From: CAZTME01 sp964614795
GTDB lineage: Bacteria; Patescibacteriota; Microgenomatia; UBA1400; PJMF01
NCBI GenBank assembly: GCA_964614795.1
Contig: CAZTME010000007.1
Span: 1 to 24,479, forward strand
Length of the DNA stretch: 24,479 bases
Direction of reading: 5' to 3'
Position numbers and translations under genes: made by a program
Shown: in pieces, positions 1 through 9,574 of the stretch
Numbering within the stretch: the first letter of the stretch is position 1
Layout: each line of letters starts with the position of its first letter
Notes under the pieces: generated by a model
What the model saw: the letters and a program-made list of their open reading frames with translations, nothing else
Database searches by the model: none
Told to the model about the DNA's origin: nothing

Positions 1-1620
1 CCAACAGCAACCACTACTTCAACCGCTACGCAAAGAGCTAACCCAACCGCCACTACAACTGCTAGTCAAAGAGGACCAGAACTGCCAACCCCAACCGCAA
101 CAGCACAAATAACCTCAACCGCTGGGATTACCGCTACTGCTACAAGCATTGAGCTGCAAACTCCTACAGAAACACCAGAAAATGAAGCAAAAAAAACAGT
201 AGAAATCACAGGCGACACAGTGAACATTAGAAGTGGTCCGGGCACTGGCAATAGTGTCATCGGCAGTGCGAAAGCAGGTGAGACTTATGAATTTATCGAA
301 TCAAATGCAGGCTGGTATCAAATAAAATTGAAGGATGATAAAGATGATAAAACTGGCTGGGTATCTGCTCAATTTTCGAAAATAATCGAACCCGAACCAG
401 AAACCGCACCGCCCCAACAAGAAGTTTCTACAGCAACACCAACTCCTGAACCTGAAAAAATAGCGACCGGGGGAGTGATAACCGGAACGGAAACGACAAG
501 TGACCAACCTGTTTCATTGTCTGCATCAGAAACAATTCAAACAAACGGAAAATTGAGGTTTTTTGAAGGCTTTCCATATTATCAGGAAGTAGAAGCGCAA
601 ATTGTTACGCCAAAAAATGGCAAGTTTCTTTCTTTGCATCAAACACCAGGAGGAAATATTCTTTCAGAATATTCAAAATTAGAATTTGCAATAAATACTG
701 GCAAAGAGAAGGATGGTTTTCTACAAGTGAAAATTCAAGTTTTAAATACAGACGGTACATTTAAAGATCATTACGCATGGATAGAACCTACCGAAGTAAA
801 TTTGATTAATGAAACTCTTGAGCTTGCAAACTACAAACCACTCAATCTTGAACTAGGTGTATTAGCTTCAAACGATTCACTTTTACAAAGCTATGATGAT
901 CAAATTCCAATTGACAAACTTGAAGAAGCATACGATCAACATGCCACAAATCTAATTATTGAACTATTCACTACTTTGAAACCAAAAGGAGAAAAATTTA
1001 ATTCTATTGATTGGACAAACTCTGATCAGATTCGTTTATTATTAACAAAAATTGATGAATTAATAATTACTATTCCTCTTCCAGTCAGATATGCTTATGA
1101 TGAAAGCGGAGAGCCTATTTCAAACTGGGGATTAAGTAAAGTTGATAAACAAGTGGAAGTTGACCTAAAAAAAGGGATTTCATTTTTTATAGCAGATAAA
1201 GCTGTATGGGATAAATGGAAAAATAATCCAGTATTGGCTTTGTCTTCTGAAGATGAAAACGTAAGAAAATTTGCTGAAGTTTGTGAAGGATTAACACCAG
1301 AAATGTTTATATTAGATGGTTCAACTCCAAGTGAGTTTTCAACCGATTCTGGTTCAGGAGGAATAGTAATTGTCAAAAATGGTCAACTGACTGCAATATC
1401 ATTTAAAGAGTCTAGCACTTGGCATAAAGACAGATTGCAAAAAGGGCAACAACCTGCGTTGCTATTGTTTGAATTAAATGATGAATTTGCAAGACTAATT
1501 AAAACTGGTGAAGGAATGCGAGACGGAGATTTGAGCGCACAATCAATGACAATGTTATTAGCTGATGGCTTTAACTCTCAAATTTTGAGATTACTTTCTC
1601 CTTTGGGAGTTAAGAAATAA
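1..1620 (+). CDS. Exported SH3b-domain protein with Pro/Thr-rich stalk, 5' end outside window
   Basis: The frame is open from the first base of the window, so the gene starts upstream; a GTG at 220 is an internal codon and not a believable start. About 539 residues are visible. Residues 1-70 are a Pro/Thr/Ala-rich linker with an imperfect repeat (PTATTTSTATQRAN followed by PTATTTASQRGP), typical of extracellular stalks. Residues 74-119 form a bacterial SH3 (SH3b/SH3_3) domain: VNIRSGPG, then a conserved GWYQI, then GWVSAQF. A second Pro/Thr linker follows, then about 400 residues I do not recognise; the part around residues 175-265 could be a degenerate second SH3-like fold ending in YAWIEP. 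SH3b domains commonly bind peptidoglycan or peptides, so a cell-surface role is likely. The true N-terminus, and so any signal peptide or enzymatic domain, cannot be seen. The gene ends in TAA and is followed by a 113-base gap. Confidence 0.85.
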   Translation, partial: PTATTTSTATQRANPTATTTASQRGPELPTPTATAQITSTAGITATATSIELQTPTETPENEAKKTVEITGDTVNIRSGPGTGNSVIGSAKAGETYEFIESNAGWYQIKLKDDKDDKTGWVSAQFSKIIEPEPETAPPQQEVSTATPTPEPEKIATGGVITGTETTSDQPVSLSASETIQTNGKLRFFEGFPYYQEVEAQIVTPKNGKFLSLHQTPGGNILSEYSKLEFAINTGKEKDGFLQVKIQVLNTDGTFKDHYAWIEPTEVNLINETLELANYKPLNLELGVLASNDSLLQSYDDQIPIDKLEEAYDQHATNLIIELFTTLKPKGEKFNSIDWTNSDQIRLLLTKIDELIITIPLPVRYAYDESGEPISNWGLSKVDKQVEVDLKKGISFFIADKAVWDKWKNNPVLALSSEDENVRKFAEVCEGLTPEMFILDGSTPSEFSTDSGSGGIVIVKNGQLTAISFKESSTWHKDRLQKGQQPALLLFELNDEFARLIKTGEGMRDGDLSAQSMTMLLADGFNSQILRLLSPLGVKK

Positions 1621-1666
1621 ATTCTTTCACTCAGTATAATTTTTTCATAAATAGAAGTTATTTTTC

Positions 1667-1696
1667 TTGTTGTTTACTTTAGCTGCAAATTATATT
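1667..1696 (+). promoter_or_regulatory. Possible sigma70-type promoter before the 209-residue protein gene
   Basis: TTGTTG at 1667-1672 and TATATT at 1691-1696 are separated by 18 bases, upstream of the ATG at 1734. The gap is AT-rich, so such a match can occur by chance. It is the only sizeable gap in the first 7.4 kb of the plus-strand block, a reasonable place for the block's promoter. Confidence 0.25.
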
Positions 1697-1733
1697 TGCG
1701 CAAACGGTTTATTAAATGCTATGATTAAATTAA

Positions 1734-2363
1734 ATGTCGATAATAAAAAAATCAATATTTAATCAATCAATACCAATAAACATTTTTTTTCTTGTTGTTA
1801 TCTGCTTCATGTTATTAATCGGTATAATTTTTGTTATTAGTATTCTTAATGAAAAAAAAATCTTCCAAGCAGGTAAAAAAATAGAATCTGTTGAAACTTT
1901 TTCAATATTTGGACAGATTATGGGCAGAAGCATTGACATTAATAATCGCGAAGATTTCAGGTTAATCCTTGATAATTTAGGTGTATTTAAACCACATAAT
2001 ATTACTTTACTTGACGATAAATATTCATCTGGATATTCTATTTCACACCTTGAAATTGAGTTTACTGATAAACCACAAAATCATGTTTTGTTTGCTTCCT
2101 CAAAATCAAATGAAGCTAGGTCTTCAGTAAGCACTAGAATTCAAAATGAAAAGCTACATATTAAGATTTTCATTAATCCAGATCAGGAAAATGTTGAAAA
2201 AGGATTGTCACTTGCTAGATTATCATTATTTCAAACCCTGTTTTTATTAACAAATGACAGCAAAATACCTGGCAATATTGAAAAAGCGAGTGTTTACTCC
2301 TTAAATATGAATACTCAACAAACCGAAATGCAAGCACACAACAGAATTCTTATTGAAAAATAA
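1734..2363 (+). CDS. Small membrane-anchored protein of unknown function
   Basis: A 209-residue protein with a short basic N-terminus and one strongly hydrophobic segment at about residues 15-38, followed by a mostly hydrophilic domain probably outside the membrane. The exterior part mixes alpha and beta character and has no Cys and no motif I recognise. No clear ribosome binding site precedes the ATG. The stop lies only 3 bases before the start of the giant exported protein gene, so the two are almost certainly co-transcribed and perhaps translationally coupled. Topology (N-in, one helix, C-out) resembles accessory proteins of surface-appendage operons, but this is inference from context. 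Family unknown. Confidence 0.75.
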   Translation: MSIIKKSIFNQSIPINIFFLVVICFMLLIGIIFVISILNEKKIFQAGKKIESVETFSIFGQIMGRSIDINNREDFRLILDNLGVFKPHNITLLDDKYSSGYSISHLEIEFTDKPQNHVLFASSKSNEARSSVSTRIQNEKLHIKIFINPDQENVEKGLSLARLSLFQTLFLLTNDSKIPGNIEKASVYSLNMNTQQTEMQAHNRILIEK

Positions 2364-2366
2364 AAG

Positions 2367-5300
2367 ATGAAAAATAAACATTTCTCTCTCTTATTTTTTT
2401 TATCATTTTTTACTATTGCTCAATTTATAGTGAATGTAAATATTGCAAGAGCACAAAACTGTGTGACGAGTGGCACTTGCTATAAAAGTGGTACTAGCAC
2501 AACCTGTTCTAAAAGTGGTGAAGATTGTAGTGGTCCGGCCGACTGCGCTTCAGATGAAACATGTAAACCAAGTCCGTGGTGTAACACTGCAGACAAAAAG
2601 GATCCGGTTTGTACGTTAAGCGGCAATAGTTGCTCAGGAGGATGTCCTGCTGGTTATTGTGCTTATGGTGGTTGCGGATATGTTCCCCCTCCCACGCCCA
2701 GGCCGCCAGATCCACCAGAAGATCAGCCAGACATAGTTGATACTCCAGCGTGCACCTGCTCGTCTGGTTGGGTCTGTTGCCCAGGTACTACCAGCAATTG
2801 TGTTCCAGCAGGCAATGAGCAAAATTGTGTGCCAGGAAATAGCACTTGTCAACCGTTTTGGCATGATAAGTGGACTTCAATATCAGTTAGATTTGCTCTT
2901 CAGCAAGGTGATGGATCATTAAAATATATTAAACCGCCACATGAAAGAGCGCCCATTCAATTTTCAGTAAAAAGTACTAGCTCATCTTTTAGTGTGATAG
3001 ACATAAATAATTATGGAGCAGAAACTGGTTTTACACTCATGGATAATCAAGATCCAATAAAAAGATGGGTGCCACTCGTATTTCAATCTCACAAAAACAA
3101 TGACTTTCCTAAATGGTTCGATTGGAATCGGAATACGATTGTTGATGATTTTTTCGTTGATCTAATTACTCCAGAATCAGGACAGTGGATTCCGAATGTA
3201 CGATCAAGCAGTAGTTGCTATGGTGTAGCAACCGTACAAATGCCCGGATCAGTTCAAACTGGGTTGCAATGGGCAATGCATTATTGTGCCAGAGGAAGAA
3301 GTAATGCGCCAGACTCAAGAGATCCCACAACTTTGAGTGGAGATTGTCAGATAAAAGAATCTGATTGCAATGAAGATCCAGAGAATTGTCGAAGATATTG
3401 CTTGAATGATGTTGACGGTTGTTTTGGTAGTTATTGGGGAGGAGTGGGTTATCCAAATGCTGGTGAAACAAGACTAGGGTTTCATTCAGAATTAAAAAGA
3501 ATAATCGAAAACTTTAGAAGAAGTGGTCTCAAAGACGATTATGATAATACATTTACCGGGATGGCGGTAATTTCTAATGGTAAAGGAAGATACGCAATGG
3601 ACAGCTTCCTTATTTACAATCCTCCCTCTGGTTATTCATGTGGTTATATTGAACCAAAAAGGAAAGAAGACTCATCTGGAAATCTAAAAATTCCCAACAT
3701 ACCAATTCTTACAGATGAAGAAAAGATCGAACGAGGATTTAATACAGACAATTGTGTAATTAGATTAACAGGTGACCAAATTGGTGGCTATTTTCCTATG
3801 ACTGTAATCATGACTAAAGGTTATTTTAATCAATGTGGCGTGAGCGTGGATGGCTCCAGCCAAGTAACCATCAATACTAATTCTGTAACCGGCAGTGACA
3901 ATCCATTGGCAATGGTAGACATGTATGCCATTTCCAACGAAGATAGATTGGCAGAAGCTAATCAAAACGGAGCCGCTCAGTTGATATTTATTGAAAAAAA
4001 TGGCTTATACGTCACACCACCTGCTGCTTTTACCGGACAAGCACTTAATCAATTTACAAAACTACCCAATGTCAATGCTTGGCAATACAATGCCTTCATT
4101 CAAAGCACCGATGGAGTCATGAGCACTCTGCCAAGCAATCTTGTGCCAAAATTTAGCTTTAAACAATCAAATTGGAATCTCATAAATTCCAGCAATCCCC
4201 CCAGACATTTCCCAGAGGGCACATATCATGCTTTTTGTCGCATGCCTTTTGGAGAATTAAAATGTACCGGCAATCCCAGATGCACTGTTAATGGGGGAAC
4301 AGTAGATTGTGGCAATGTTAGCTCCTGCGCACCGCCTAGCGGAAAATTCATAGAAGAAATCGCCATCAAGAATAATAGAGTTAAATACAGACATCTTCCC
4401 ATTTCCGACAGCGGTAATAACATTGGTCAAATCACAACTTATCCCGAATGGAAAGATGGTCCGTTTTCGATTTCTCAAATGAGTGATATATTGAAACACT
4501 TTGGTAAAGATGGGATTGTCAAAACTTTAGCCGTTTATACCGCTCCAAACACAAGAGATAACAAGAAAAACACTTTTGTGATGATGTGGGTGGAATATCC
4601 AGAAGGAATATCAGATGTCGCCAGTAATGGAAAATTTGCCATGAAAATATTTATCATTAACAACAAGAATGGCTATCCAGAGTGGCAAGAATTACATACT
4701 TTGGGAAGTTACAGCACATATTTTTTATATACTAATGCCTACAACTTCCCCCCTCATTGGCAAGTCACGGCTCATTCCATGATGTACAACCCATTAACCA
4801 ACAAATTAAGAGAGTCCATTTGGTTGCGAGAGCTTCCAGCCACACCCGATGAAACCAGAGAATATTGGCAAAATCCCGAATTGAAGATTAAAGGATATTG
4901 GCGGGATTTGAATCTGAACACAGACGGCTCGCCGGAATTTTACACCGCAAACGGAACGGCGGCATGGAATGGTCCAATTTTTGGCAATAACTCTGCCTTG
5001 AGCGGTGATCCATCCAAACCCATCACTAATCACGGCATTGCCATAGCACCTTTATCCAATGGTTGGCGCACGATTAGACAGGGGTGGGGGAGACTCACGA
5101 ACAGCAACGCGCCAGCTCAATACTTAAGACACGCCATAAATTATCAAAATCCGGATATGGGGGCTTTTCCTAACAATGATCCCAACAGTTATAGTTATTT
5201 AACTTATGGGCCTTGGCAAAATCCAGGAGGAGGCGTCCTCAATGAAAACACAGGTTTTGAAGATAGAATTTTTGGCGATGGCGCTCAACTGGATGCGTAC

Positions 5301-7442
5301 GAAATGCACTACATTGAAAGCAACTTGAAAGACAGCGTTCGCCTGGATGTGCAATGTATTGCCAATTGTGATGTTTGCTCCAATGGCACGGAACCTAATG
5401 GTTGCGGTGGAACATGCGCAGTAGGAGCATTGACCGGACTAAGCAATCCAAATAACTTGAGCTTTAATTCACAAATTAGCTCGAGCAATGAACTTGAACT
5501 GAATTGGACAAAATCGCCAAAAGCGGAAGGCTATCAACTCGTTGCGTACCCAGTTACATCATCAGAAAGCCAAAGCACTGATATAAACATAATTAAAACA
5601 GAAATTTCAAGTAAAGTAAACAATAATCAAGCTTACATTATTGATATTAACAACAATGAGATTACACAATATTTATTGCCGCTTGATGATCCAAAATTTA
5701 AAGGCATCTCTCCAAAACTAAGAATTGCTATTCGCGCTTATAATGCTTGCTCTCCTCTTAACGGTGGCGCTCTGGATTGGCAAATTTTTAGTGGTGCAGG
5801 GACTCCTGGCGGATCGCAATTTGTCGTGCCATTAACCGCTTCTCTGAAATTCACAATTCAAGAACTAACAGAAAATACTCCTGAGAGTAATTATTGCTCA
5901 CCCGCAAATGCCAACATCAAAGATGCATTGATTTTAGATAATCAATTAAAAGTCAAAGGAGGCAACCATACTCCATTTTCATTGGTGAACACCAATCCTT
6001 TTGTAAGATATCCTCAAAATAATCAACCAGAAGTGATTTTTAACCCCAACACTCCAATTAATAAAATAGCCGAGCACACATTATCATCATTTTGGCATGC
6101 ACCCAATGTGTGGTTTAACAACTCAACTTCTCCTTCACCGTTTTATTCTCTATCAATTTCTCAAACCGACTTAAATAATAATGACTTAATGTTGGCTTGC
6201 CCATCTGATCTCACCGGTCTTAACGCTACTGCTTTAACTTCACCCATACCAATTTATCTTCGCAGAGCTTACAAACCATGGTTTCAAGTTAGAGGTGGCA
6301 ATTTATTAGCAGTGGCAAGTACGGGAAATAGTAATATTACTTCCAACATTCCTTTAAGTTGTGCGTCCAATGCAAATTGCAATGTTAACTTGATCACAAA
6401 AGCAGTTGGCAGTAGCAACAATTATTCTGCAGGATTGGCTTTAGCTTCCGGTGCAATTACAATTAACAGGCCGGGTCAGGTTCACGCAAGATATTCCGAA
6501 AATAGCAATGCCAGAGGCGCCGGTGTTTTTTCTTCCCCAGAAGCTAAAACCAAGCTTTTTGCTGAAAACAACATTGCAAAAATTCAGCAAAAAATAGATA
6601 AAGCTCTGGAGCAAAATAATGTATCCGCAAAAAGTATTGGCACTGCCGGAATTTCTTCATTTACAGAACTAATTGACATTGTGGGTGAAGATATCACCAA
6701 TAAAATTTTAATTGATGCTGAAGAATACATAATTGCCAAAAAAACAAGGGGGTCATTAACTCTCAACGCCCCTACGGGAGGTTTTGTCGTGAATAAAAAT
6801 TACATCTTAATTGTTGAAGGAAATATCACAGTAGAAAGTAGCAACAATCCGGCGGAAGTAACTCCGCCAACTCCAGATCCCACCCCCATAATTACCCCAA
6901 CTCCAGAGCCTACCCCGGCAGGTGGGGGAAGTCCCATAGATAATCCGGGAACCGGTGGTAATCCCCCCACGTCTCAATTATGGCAAAGATTTATTACCAA
7001 AATCTTTGCCAGTTCTCCGCTTCCAAACATGCAAACTGCCATACAAACACCTGCTTCAACTGGATCTTTGCTCATCATTGCCACCGGCAATATTACTTTT
7101 TCCGGCAACATCGGCACAGAACCCGCTTCACTAAATTATGCGCCTCAAGATAGAGTATCTGCAGCGGGAATATTTATTGCTGGAAACAAAATAATAATTA
7201 ATGGTCGTGGCGATGACAGTCAAGCTGATTTGCAATTTGTGGGCAAGGGTAGTTTCATTGGTCTGGGAGGCGTAGATCTCAACCGATCTTTTAATGGCTC
7301 AGATACAGGCCTGCCCGCAGATCCGGATTTGCGATCCCTTCACAATACCTATCCTACCGAAATTTTCATTCATGATGCTAACATGGTAAATAAGCTCCCA
7401 CTTTTTATAAAAGAAGCGCAAATAAAGTATCAGGAAAGGTAG
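2367..7442 (+). CDS. Giant exported Cys-rich protein, putative pilus-associated adhesin (paralogue 1)
   Basis: 1691 residues. The N-terminus has a Sec signal peptide (basic MKNKH, hydrophobic core, probable cleavage after ARA near residue 29). Residues 31-150 are very Cys-rich, with short motifs such as DCASDETC and several paired Cys, interrupted by a Pro-rich stretch (VPPPTPRPPDPP). A long central region of about 850 residues is unrecognised. Near residues 1005-1025 comes another Cys cluster (CDVCSNG, CGGTC), then a probable fibronectin-III-like segment (LELNWTKSPKAEGYQLVAY). From about residue 1303 (KPWFQVRGG) to the end lies a C-terminal module shared with the protein at 9575-13495, ending VDLNRSF ... 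PTEIFI ... YQER. A Pro/Thr then Gly-rich linker (about residues 1495-1535) is inserted in that module. The operon includes a minor pilin, so a surface or pilus-tip role is inferred. No catalytic motif was seen. Confidence 0.85.
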   Translation: MKNKHFSLLFFLSFFTIAQFIVNVNIARAQNCVTSGTCYKSGTSTTCSKSGEDCSGPADCASDETCKPSPWCNTADKKDPVCTLSGNSCSGGCPAGYCAYGGCGYVPPPTPRPPDPPEDQPDIVDTPACTCSSGWVCCPGTTSNCVPAGNEQNCVPGNSTCQPFWHDKWTSISVRFALQQGDGSLKYIKPPHERAPIQFSVKSTSSSFSVIDINNYGAETGFTLMDNQDPIKRWVPLVFQSHKNNDFPKWFDWNRNTIVDDFFVDLITPESGQWIPNVRSSSSCYGVATVQMPGSVQTGLQWAMHYCARGRSNAPDSRDPTTLSGDCQIKESDCNEDPENCRRYCLNDVDGCFGSYWGGVGYPNAGETRLGFHSELKRIIENFRRSGLKDDYDNTFTGMAVISNGKGRYAMDSFLIYNPPSGYSCGYIEPKRKEDSSGNLKIPNIPILTDEEKIERGFNTDNCVIRLTGDQIGGYFPMTVIMTKGYFNQCGVSVDGSSQVTINTNSVTGSDNPLAMVDMYAISNEDRLAEANQNGAAQLIFIEKNGLYVTPPAAFTGQALNQFTKLPNVNAWQYNAFIQSTDGVMSTLPSNLVPKFSFKQSNWNLINSSNPPRHFPEGTYHAFCRMPFGELKCTGNPRCTVNGGTVDCGNVSSCAPPSGKFIEEIAIKNNRVKYRHLPISDSGNNIGQITTYPEWKDGPFSISQMSDILKHFGKDGIVKTLAVYTAPNTRDNKKNTFVMMWVEYPEGISDVASNGKFAMKIFIINNKNGYPEWQELHTLGSYSTYFLYTNAYNFPPHWQVTAHSMMYNPLTNKLRESIWLRELPATPDETREYWQNPELKIKGYWRDLNLNTDGSPEFYTANGTAAWNGPIFGNNSALSGDPSKPITNHGIAIAPLSNGWRTIRQGWGRLTNSNAPAQYLRHAINYQNPDMGAFPNNDPNSYSYLTYGPWQNPGGGVLNENTGFEDRIFGDGAQLDAYEMHYIESNLKDSVRLDVQCIANCDVCSNGTEPNGCGGTCAVGALTGLSNPNNLSFNSQISSSNELELNWTKSPKAEGYQLVAYPVTSSESQSTDINIIKTEISSKVNNNQAYIIDINNNEITQYLLPLDDPKFKGISPKLRIAIRAYNACSPLNGGALDWQIFSGAGTPGGSQFVVPLTASLKFTIQELTENTPESNYCSPANANIKDALILDNQLKVKGGNHTPFSLVNTNPFVRYPQNNQPEVIFNPNTPINKIAEHTLSSFWHAPNVWFNNSTSPSPFYSLSISQTDLNNNDLMLACPSDLTGLNATALTSPIPIYLRRAYKPWFQVRGGNLLAVASTGNSNITSNIPLSCASNANCNVNLITKAVGSSNNYSAGLALASGAITINRPGQVHARYSENSNARGAGVFSSPEAKTKLFAENNIAKIQQKIDKALEQNNVSAKSIGTAGISSFTELIDIVGEDITNKILIDAEEYIIAKKTRGSLTLNAPTGGFVVNKNYILIVEGNITVESSNNPAEVTPPTPDPTPIITPTPEPTPAGGGSPIDNPGTGGNPPTSQLWQRFITKIFASSPLPNMQTAIQTPASTGSLLIIATGNITFSGNIGTEPASLNYAPQDRVSAAGIFIAGNKIIINGRGDDSQADLQFVGKGSFIGLGGVDLNRSFNGSDTGLPADPDLRSLHNTYPTEIFIHDANMVNKLPLFIKEAQIKYQER

Positions 7443-7460
7443 ACTTTTCACATTTACCAA

Positions 7461-7490
7461 TTGACGATGGTAGCGCTCATGCTTTAAGAT
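7461..7490 (+). promoter_or_regulatory. Candidate promoter giving a near-leaderless transcript
   Basis: TTGACG at 7461-7466 matches 5 of 6 consensus -35 bases, and TAAGAT at 7485-7490 matches 4 of 6 -10 bases, with an 18-base spacer. It lies in the 57-base gap between two plus-strand genes. Transcription would begin about 7 bases past the -10 box, almost at the ATG at 7500. There is no Shine-Dalgarno in the gap, which fits a leaderless or very short-leader mRNA. Confidence 0.4.
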
Positions 7491-7499
7491 GAAATAAGC

Positions 7500-8873
7500 A
7501 TGAAAGCCGATGGCCAACCCAGACCAAAAACACCATTTTTTCAAAACCACCCTCACCTCAAGAGAATTATCGTAGGTTTAAGTTTGGCGGTTGTTTTACT
7601 GGTGGGTCTCTTAGTTGGTTATCTTCAGTACACTCAAAACCAAGAAGTTGCTCAACAAAATCAAGATCCTACCATCATTTCTACTCTCACACCGGGAAAA
7701 GGTAATCTGGTTGGCAAAATTTTAGGACTGCAAAATGGACAATTATTCGCTATTGATCCTAATAATGGCAAGGCAAATCAGGTCGCTGTGCCGGAAACAA
7801 ACCACATCGTCGCTGTTACTGTCAATCCTAATAACTCAAAATTGTTACTCATCAATCGCACTTTAAATGAAATAAGCGAGCCCAGCTACAAATTACAGTA
7901 TTTGGATTTAATGTCCGGCAAAATTCAAACCATCTCTTCTTCTCAAGCATCGGAATCCGCAAAAATTAGCATTTTTTCTGAGGATGCTTTTATTCCCTCC
8001 GCCTATTGGGTAAATGACGATGTTTTTCATTACAGCACCTACTTGCCGGCAGTGCCACCTAAAGTTAGCCAGGAAATGACTGAAATAGATCCGGAAACCA
8101 ATCCTTTTACGCCAGCGAAAGTTGTTTTTTATTCCTACGACACAAAAACAAATAAATCGGTAGATTTATTGACTATTGGCGTAAGAAATGAATTATTGAC
8201 TTCTCATCCGCCTCTTCCTTTAGCCAGTTCTTCAAGATTTCATGCCTATTTAAACTCGAATAATCAAATTGAAGTCTTTCCCAAGGCCGGTCAAGATAAT
8301 CTTCAACTTTCACTGTTGTCTCCAGAAAATGATTCTGTGATTAAAGTATTTCAAGCGCAACCCACAGGCCACACAATTTCCAAAAATAATGCCGTAATCT
8401 GGACAGAAGCCGATCAATTAAAGTGGCTTAAGGCAGAAGAAGGTGATGTACAATCAAAAAAACTGTTAAATATCCCTTCATCAATGATTGCAAGTTCAAA
8501 TGGTGAATATCTTGCTTTGATAAAAATGATAAATGCCGGATTATCTATAGATGTTTTGGCGGGAGAAGAGAAAAATCAAAAATACTCAAGCACAATTGCA
8601 AGCCCTCTAGCTATGGTTCTTGAACCACAAGCATCTTCAAGTAGTGTTACAGAGAATAATACAGAAGCAATTTCCAGTAGCACCAGAGGCATAGTCTTAT
8701 CTAACGATGGTAAATTAGCATCTTTGAGTAGTAAAGAATTCAGAGATGAAAAGATGGATGCCTATGTTCAAGAGGTAATATTTATTCATTCTGCAGATGA
8801 CTCCGGCACCAACATTAAAGAAGTGATCATTCCCAACTCATTGAAGAATATGCACCTTGTTGGTTGGTTGTAA
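7500..8873 (+). CDS. Membrane-anchored protein with propeller-like exterior domain
   Basis: 457 residues. A basic, Pro-containing cytoplasmic tail (residues 1-21) is followed by one transmembrane helix (about 22-42) and a large exterior domain. The exterior has repeating strand-rich units with phrases such as GQLFAIDPNNGKANQV, YLDLMSGKIQTIS and VFYSYDTKTNKSVDL. These resemble blades of a WD40/TolB/YVTN-type beta-propeller, though no repeat is regular enough to name the family. Short Ser-rich loops lie near residues 378-398. There are no Cys and no enzymatic motif. The gene sits between the two giant exported proteins, so a role in displaying, folding or anchoring them is possible (inference). 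The ATG at 7500 lies 10 bases past a promoter-like sequence and has no ribosome binding site. Confidence 0.75.
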   Translation: MKADGQPRPKTPFFQNHPHLKRIIVGLSLAVVLLVGLLVGYLQYTQNQEVAQQNQDPTIISTLTPGKGNLVGKILGLQNGQLFAIDPNNGKANQVAVPETNHIVAVTVNPNNSKLLLINRTLNEISEPSYKLQYLDLMSGKIQTISSSQASESAKISIFSEDAFIPSAYWVNDDVFHYSTYLPAVPPKVSQEMTEIDPETNPFTPAKVVFYSYDTKTNKSVDLLTIGVRNELLTSHPPLPLASSSRFHAYLNSNNQIEVFPKAGQDNLQLSLLSPENDSVIKVFQAQPTGHTISKNNAVIWTEADQLKWLKAEEGDVQSKKLLNIPSSMIASSNGEYLALIKMINAGLSIDVLAGEEKNQKYSSTIASPLAMVLEPQASSSSVTENNTEAISSSTRGIVLSNDGKLASLSSKEFRDEKMDAYVQEVIFIHSADDSGTNIKEVIIPNSLKNMHLVGWL

Positions 8874-8890
8874 ATTTATTGAAAAAATTT

Positions 8891-9571
8891 ATGATGAAAA
8901 GTATCGGAATAACATCAAAATTATCCAAACTAAATCTTGTCGGTTTTGCGGTTGCGCTATTCATTATTTCGATCACAACAACTTTTTCAGTTTCTTTTAT
9001 TCGCGCACAAACCGAAACAGAAACCATTTTAAGTGAAAATAGCACCCAATCGGCGATTGGTGTCACTCAAATAAATGCTTCCTCTCCCTCTGCCAATCTT
9101 AAAAAATCTTCAAGCGCCACTCCTTCCGCCACTCGAAACTCGCAAACTCCCACACTTAGAACCACAACTGTCGAAGAACCACTGGTGTTTTTTGATGAAA
9201 ACAACCAAGCCAGAGTTCAAGTTAAGTTACCAAGCAATCAAACAGCAAAAGATTTTGCCGTTCAACTTCATGATCATGGATTAGCCAGTCAAGTTCGATT
9301 GGCAACTACTCAAGGATCAATCATTGGTGATGATGAAGATGGTGTGGTTGTACCCACTCGGGCAAATTTAGCTTGCTCAGATTTTAGCGATGTTGTTTCC
9401 ATACTTAACTCTCATCCCCATGATAACACCGAATGTTTTGGCAAACTGCAAATTTCTTTCCCTTCCAATGTGAGTGATTTTGAGTTAATCTTTGCGTGCA
9501 ACTCACATGAAAGTTGCAAATCATCACTGGCTCATCTTCACGTTGGCGTAGTAGAGTACTTAGCACAATAG
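8891..9571 (+). CDS. Small exported protein with Ser/Thr linker and His/Cys-containing domain
   Basis: I place the start at the ATG at 8891 (or the adjacent ATG at 8894). A longer frame from a TTG at 8864 overlaps the previous gene and adds only a poor N-terminus. The product is about 226 residues: a signal peptide ending near SFIRAQ, a Ser/Thr-rich region to about residue 90, then a compact domain. That domain has His and Cys residues in short clusters (HDHG, NSHPHDNTEC, CNSHESC, AHLHVG), which might bind metal or form disulfides in the exported state. The C-terminus is HVGVVEYLAQ. I recognise no family. The gene ends 3 bases before the second giant protein, so it is tightly coupled to it, and it may act as a partner or chaperone (inference). 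Confidence 0.7.
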   Translation: MMKSIGITSKLSKLNLVGFAVALFIISITTTFSVSFIRAQTETETILSENSTQSAIGVTQINASSPSANLKKSSSATPSATRNSQTPTLRTTTVEEPLVFFDENNQARVQVKLPSNQTAKDFAVQLHDHGLASQVRLATTQGSIIGDDEDGVVVPTRANLACSDFSDVVSILNSHPHDNTECFGKLQISFPSNVSDFELIFACNSHESCKSSLAHLHVGVVEYLAQ

Positions 9572-9574
9572 TTA

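Noticed and set aside
220..1620. GTG at 220 as the start of the SH3b-domain gene
   Set aside because: The frame is open back to base 1 and codes for a Pro/Thr stalk; starting at 220 would cut into the SH3b domain itself.
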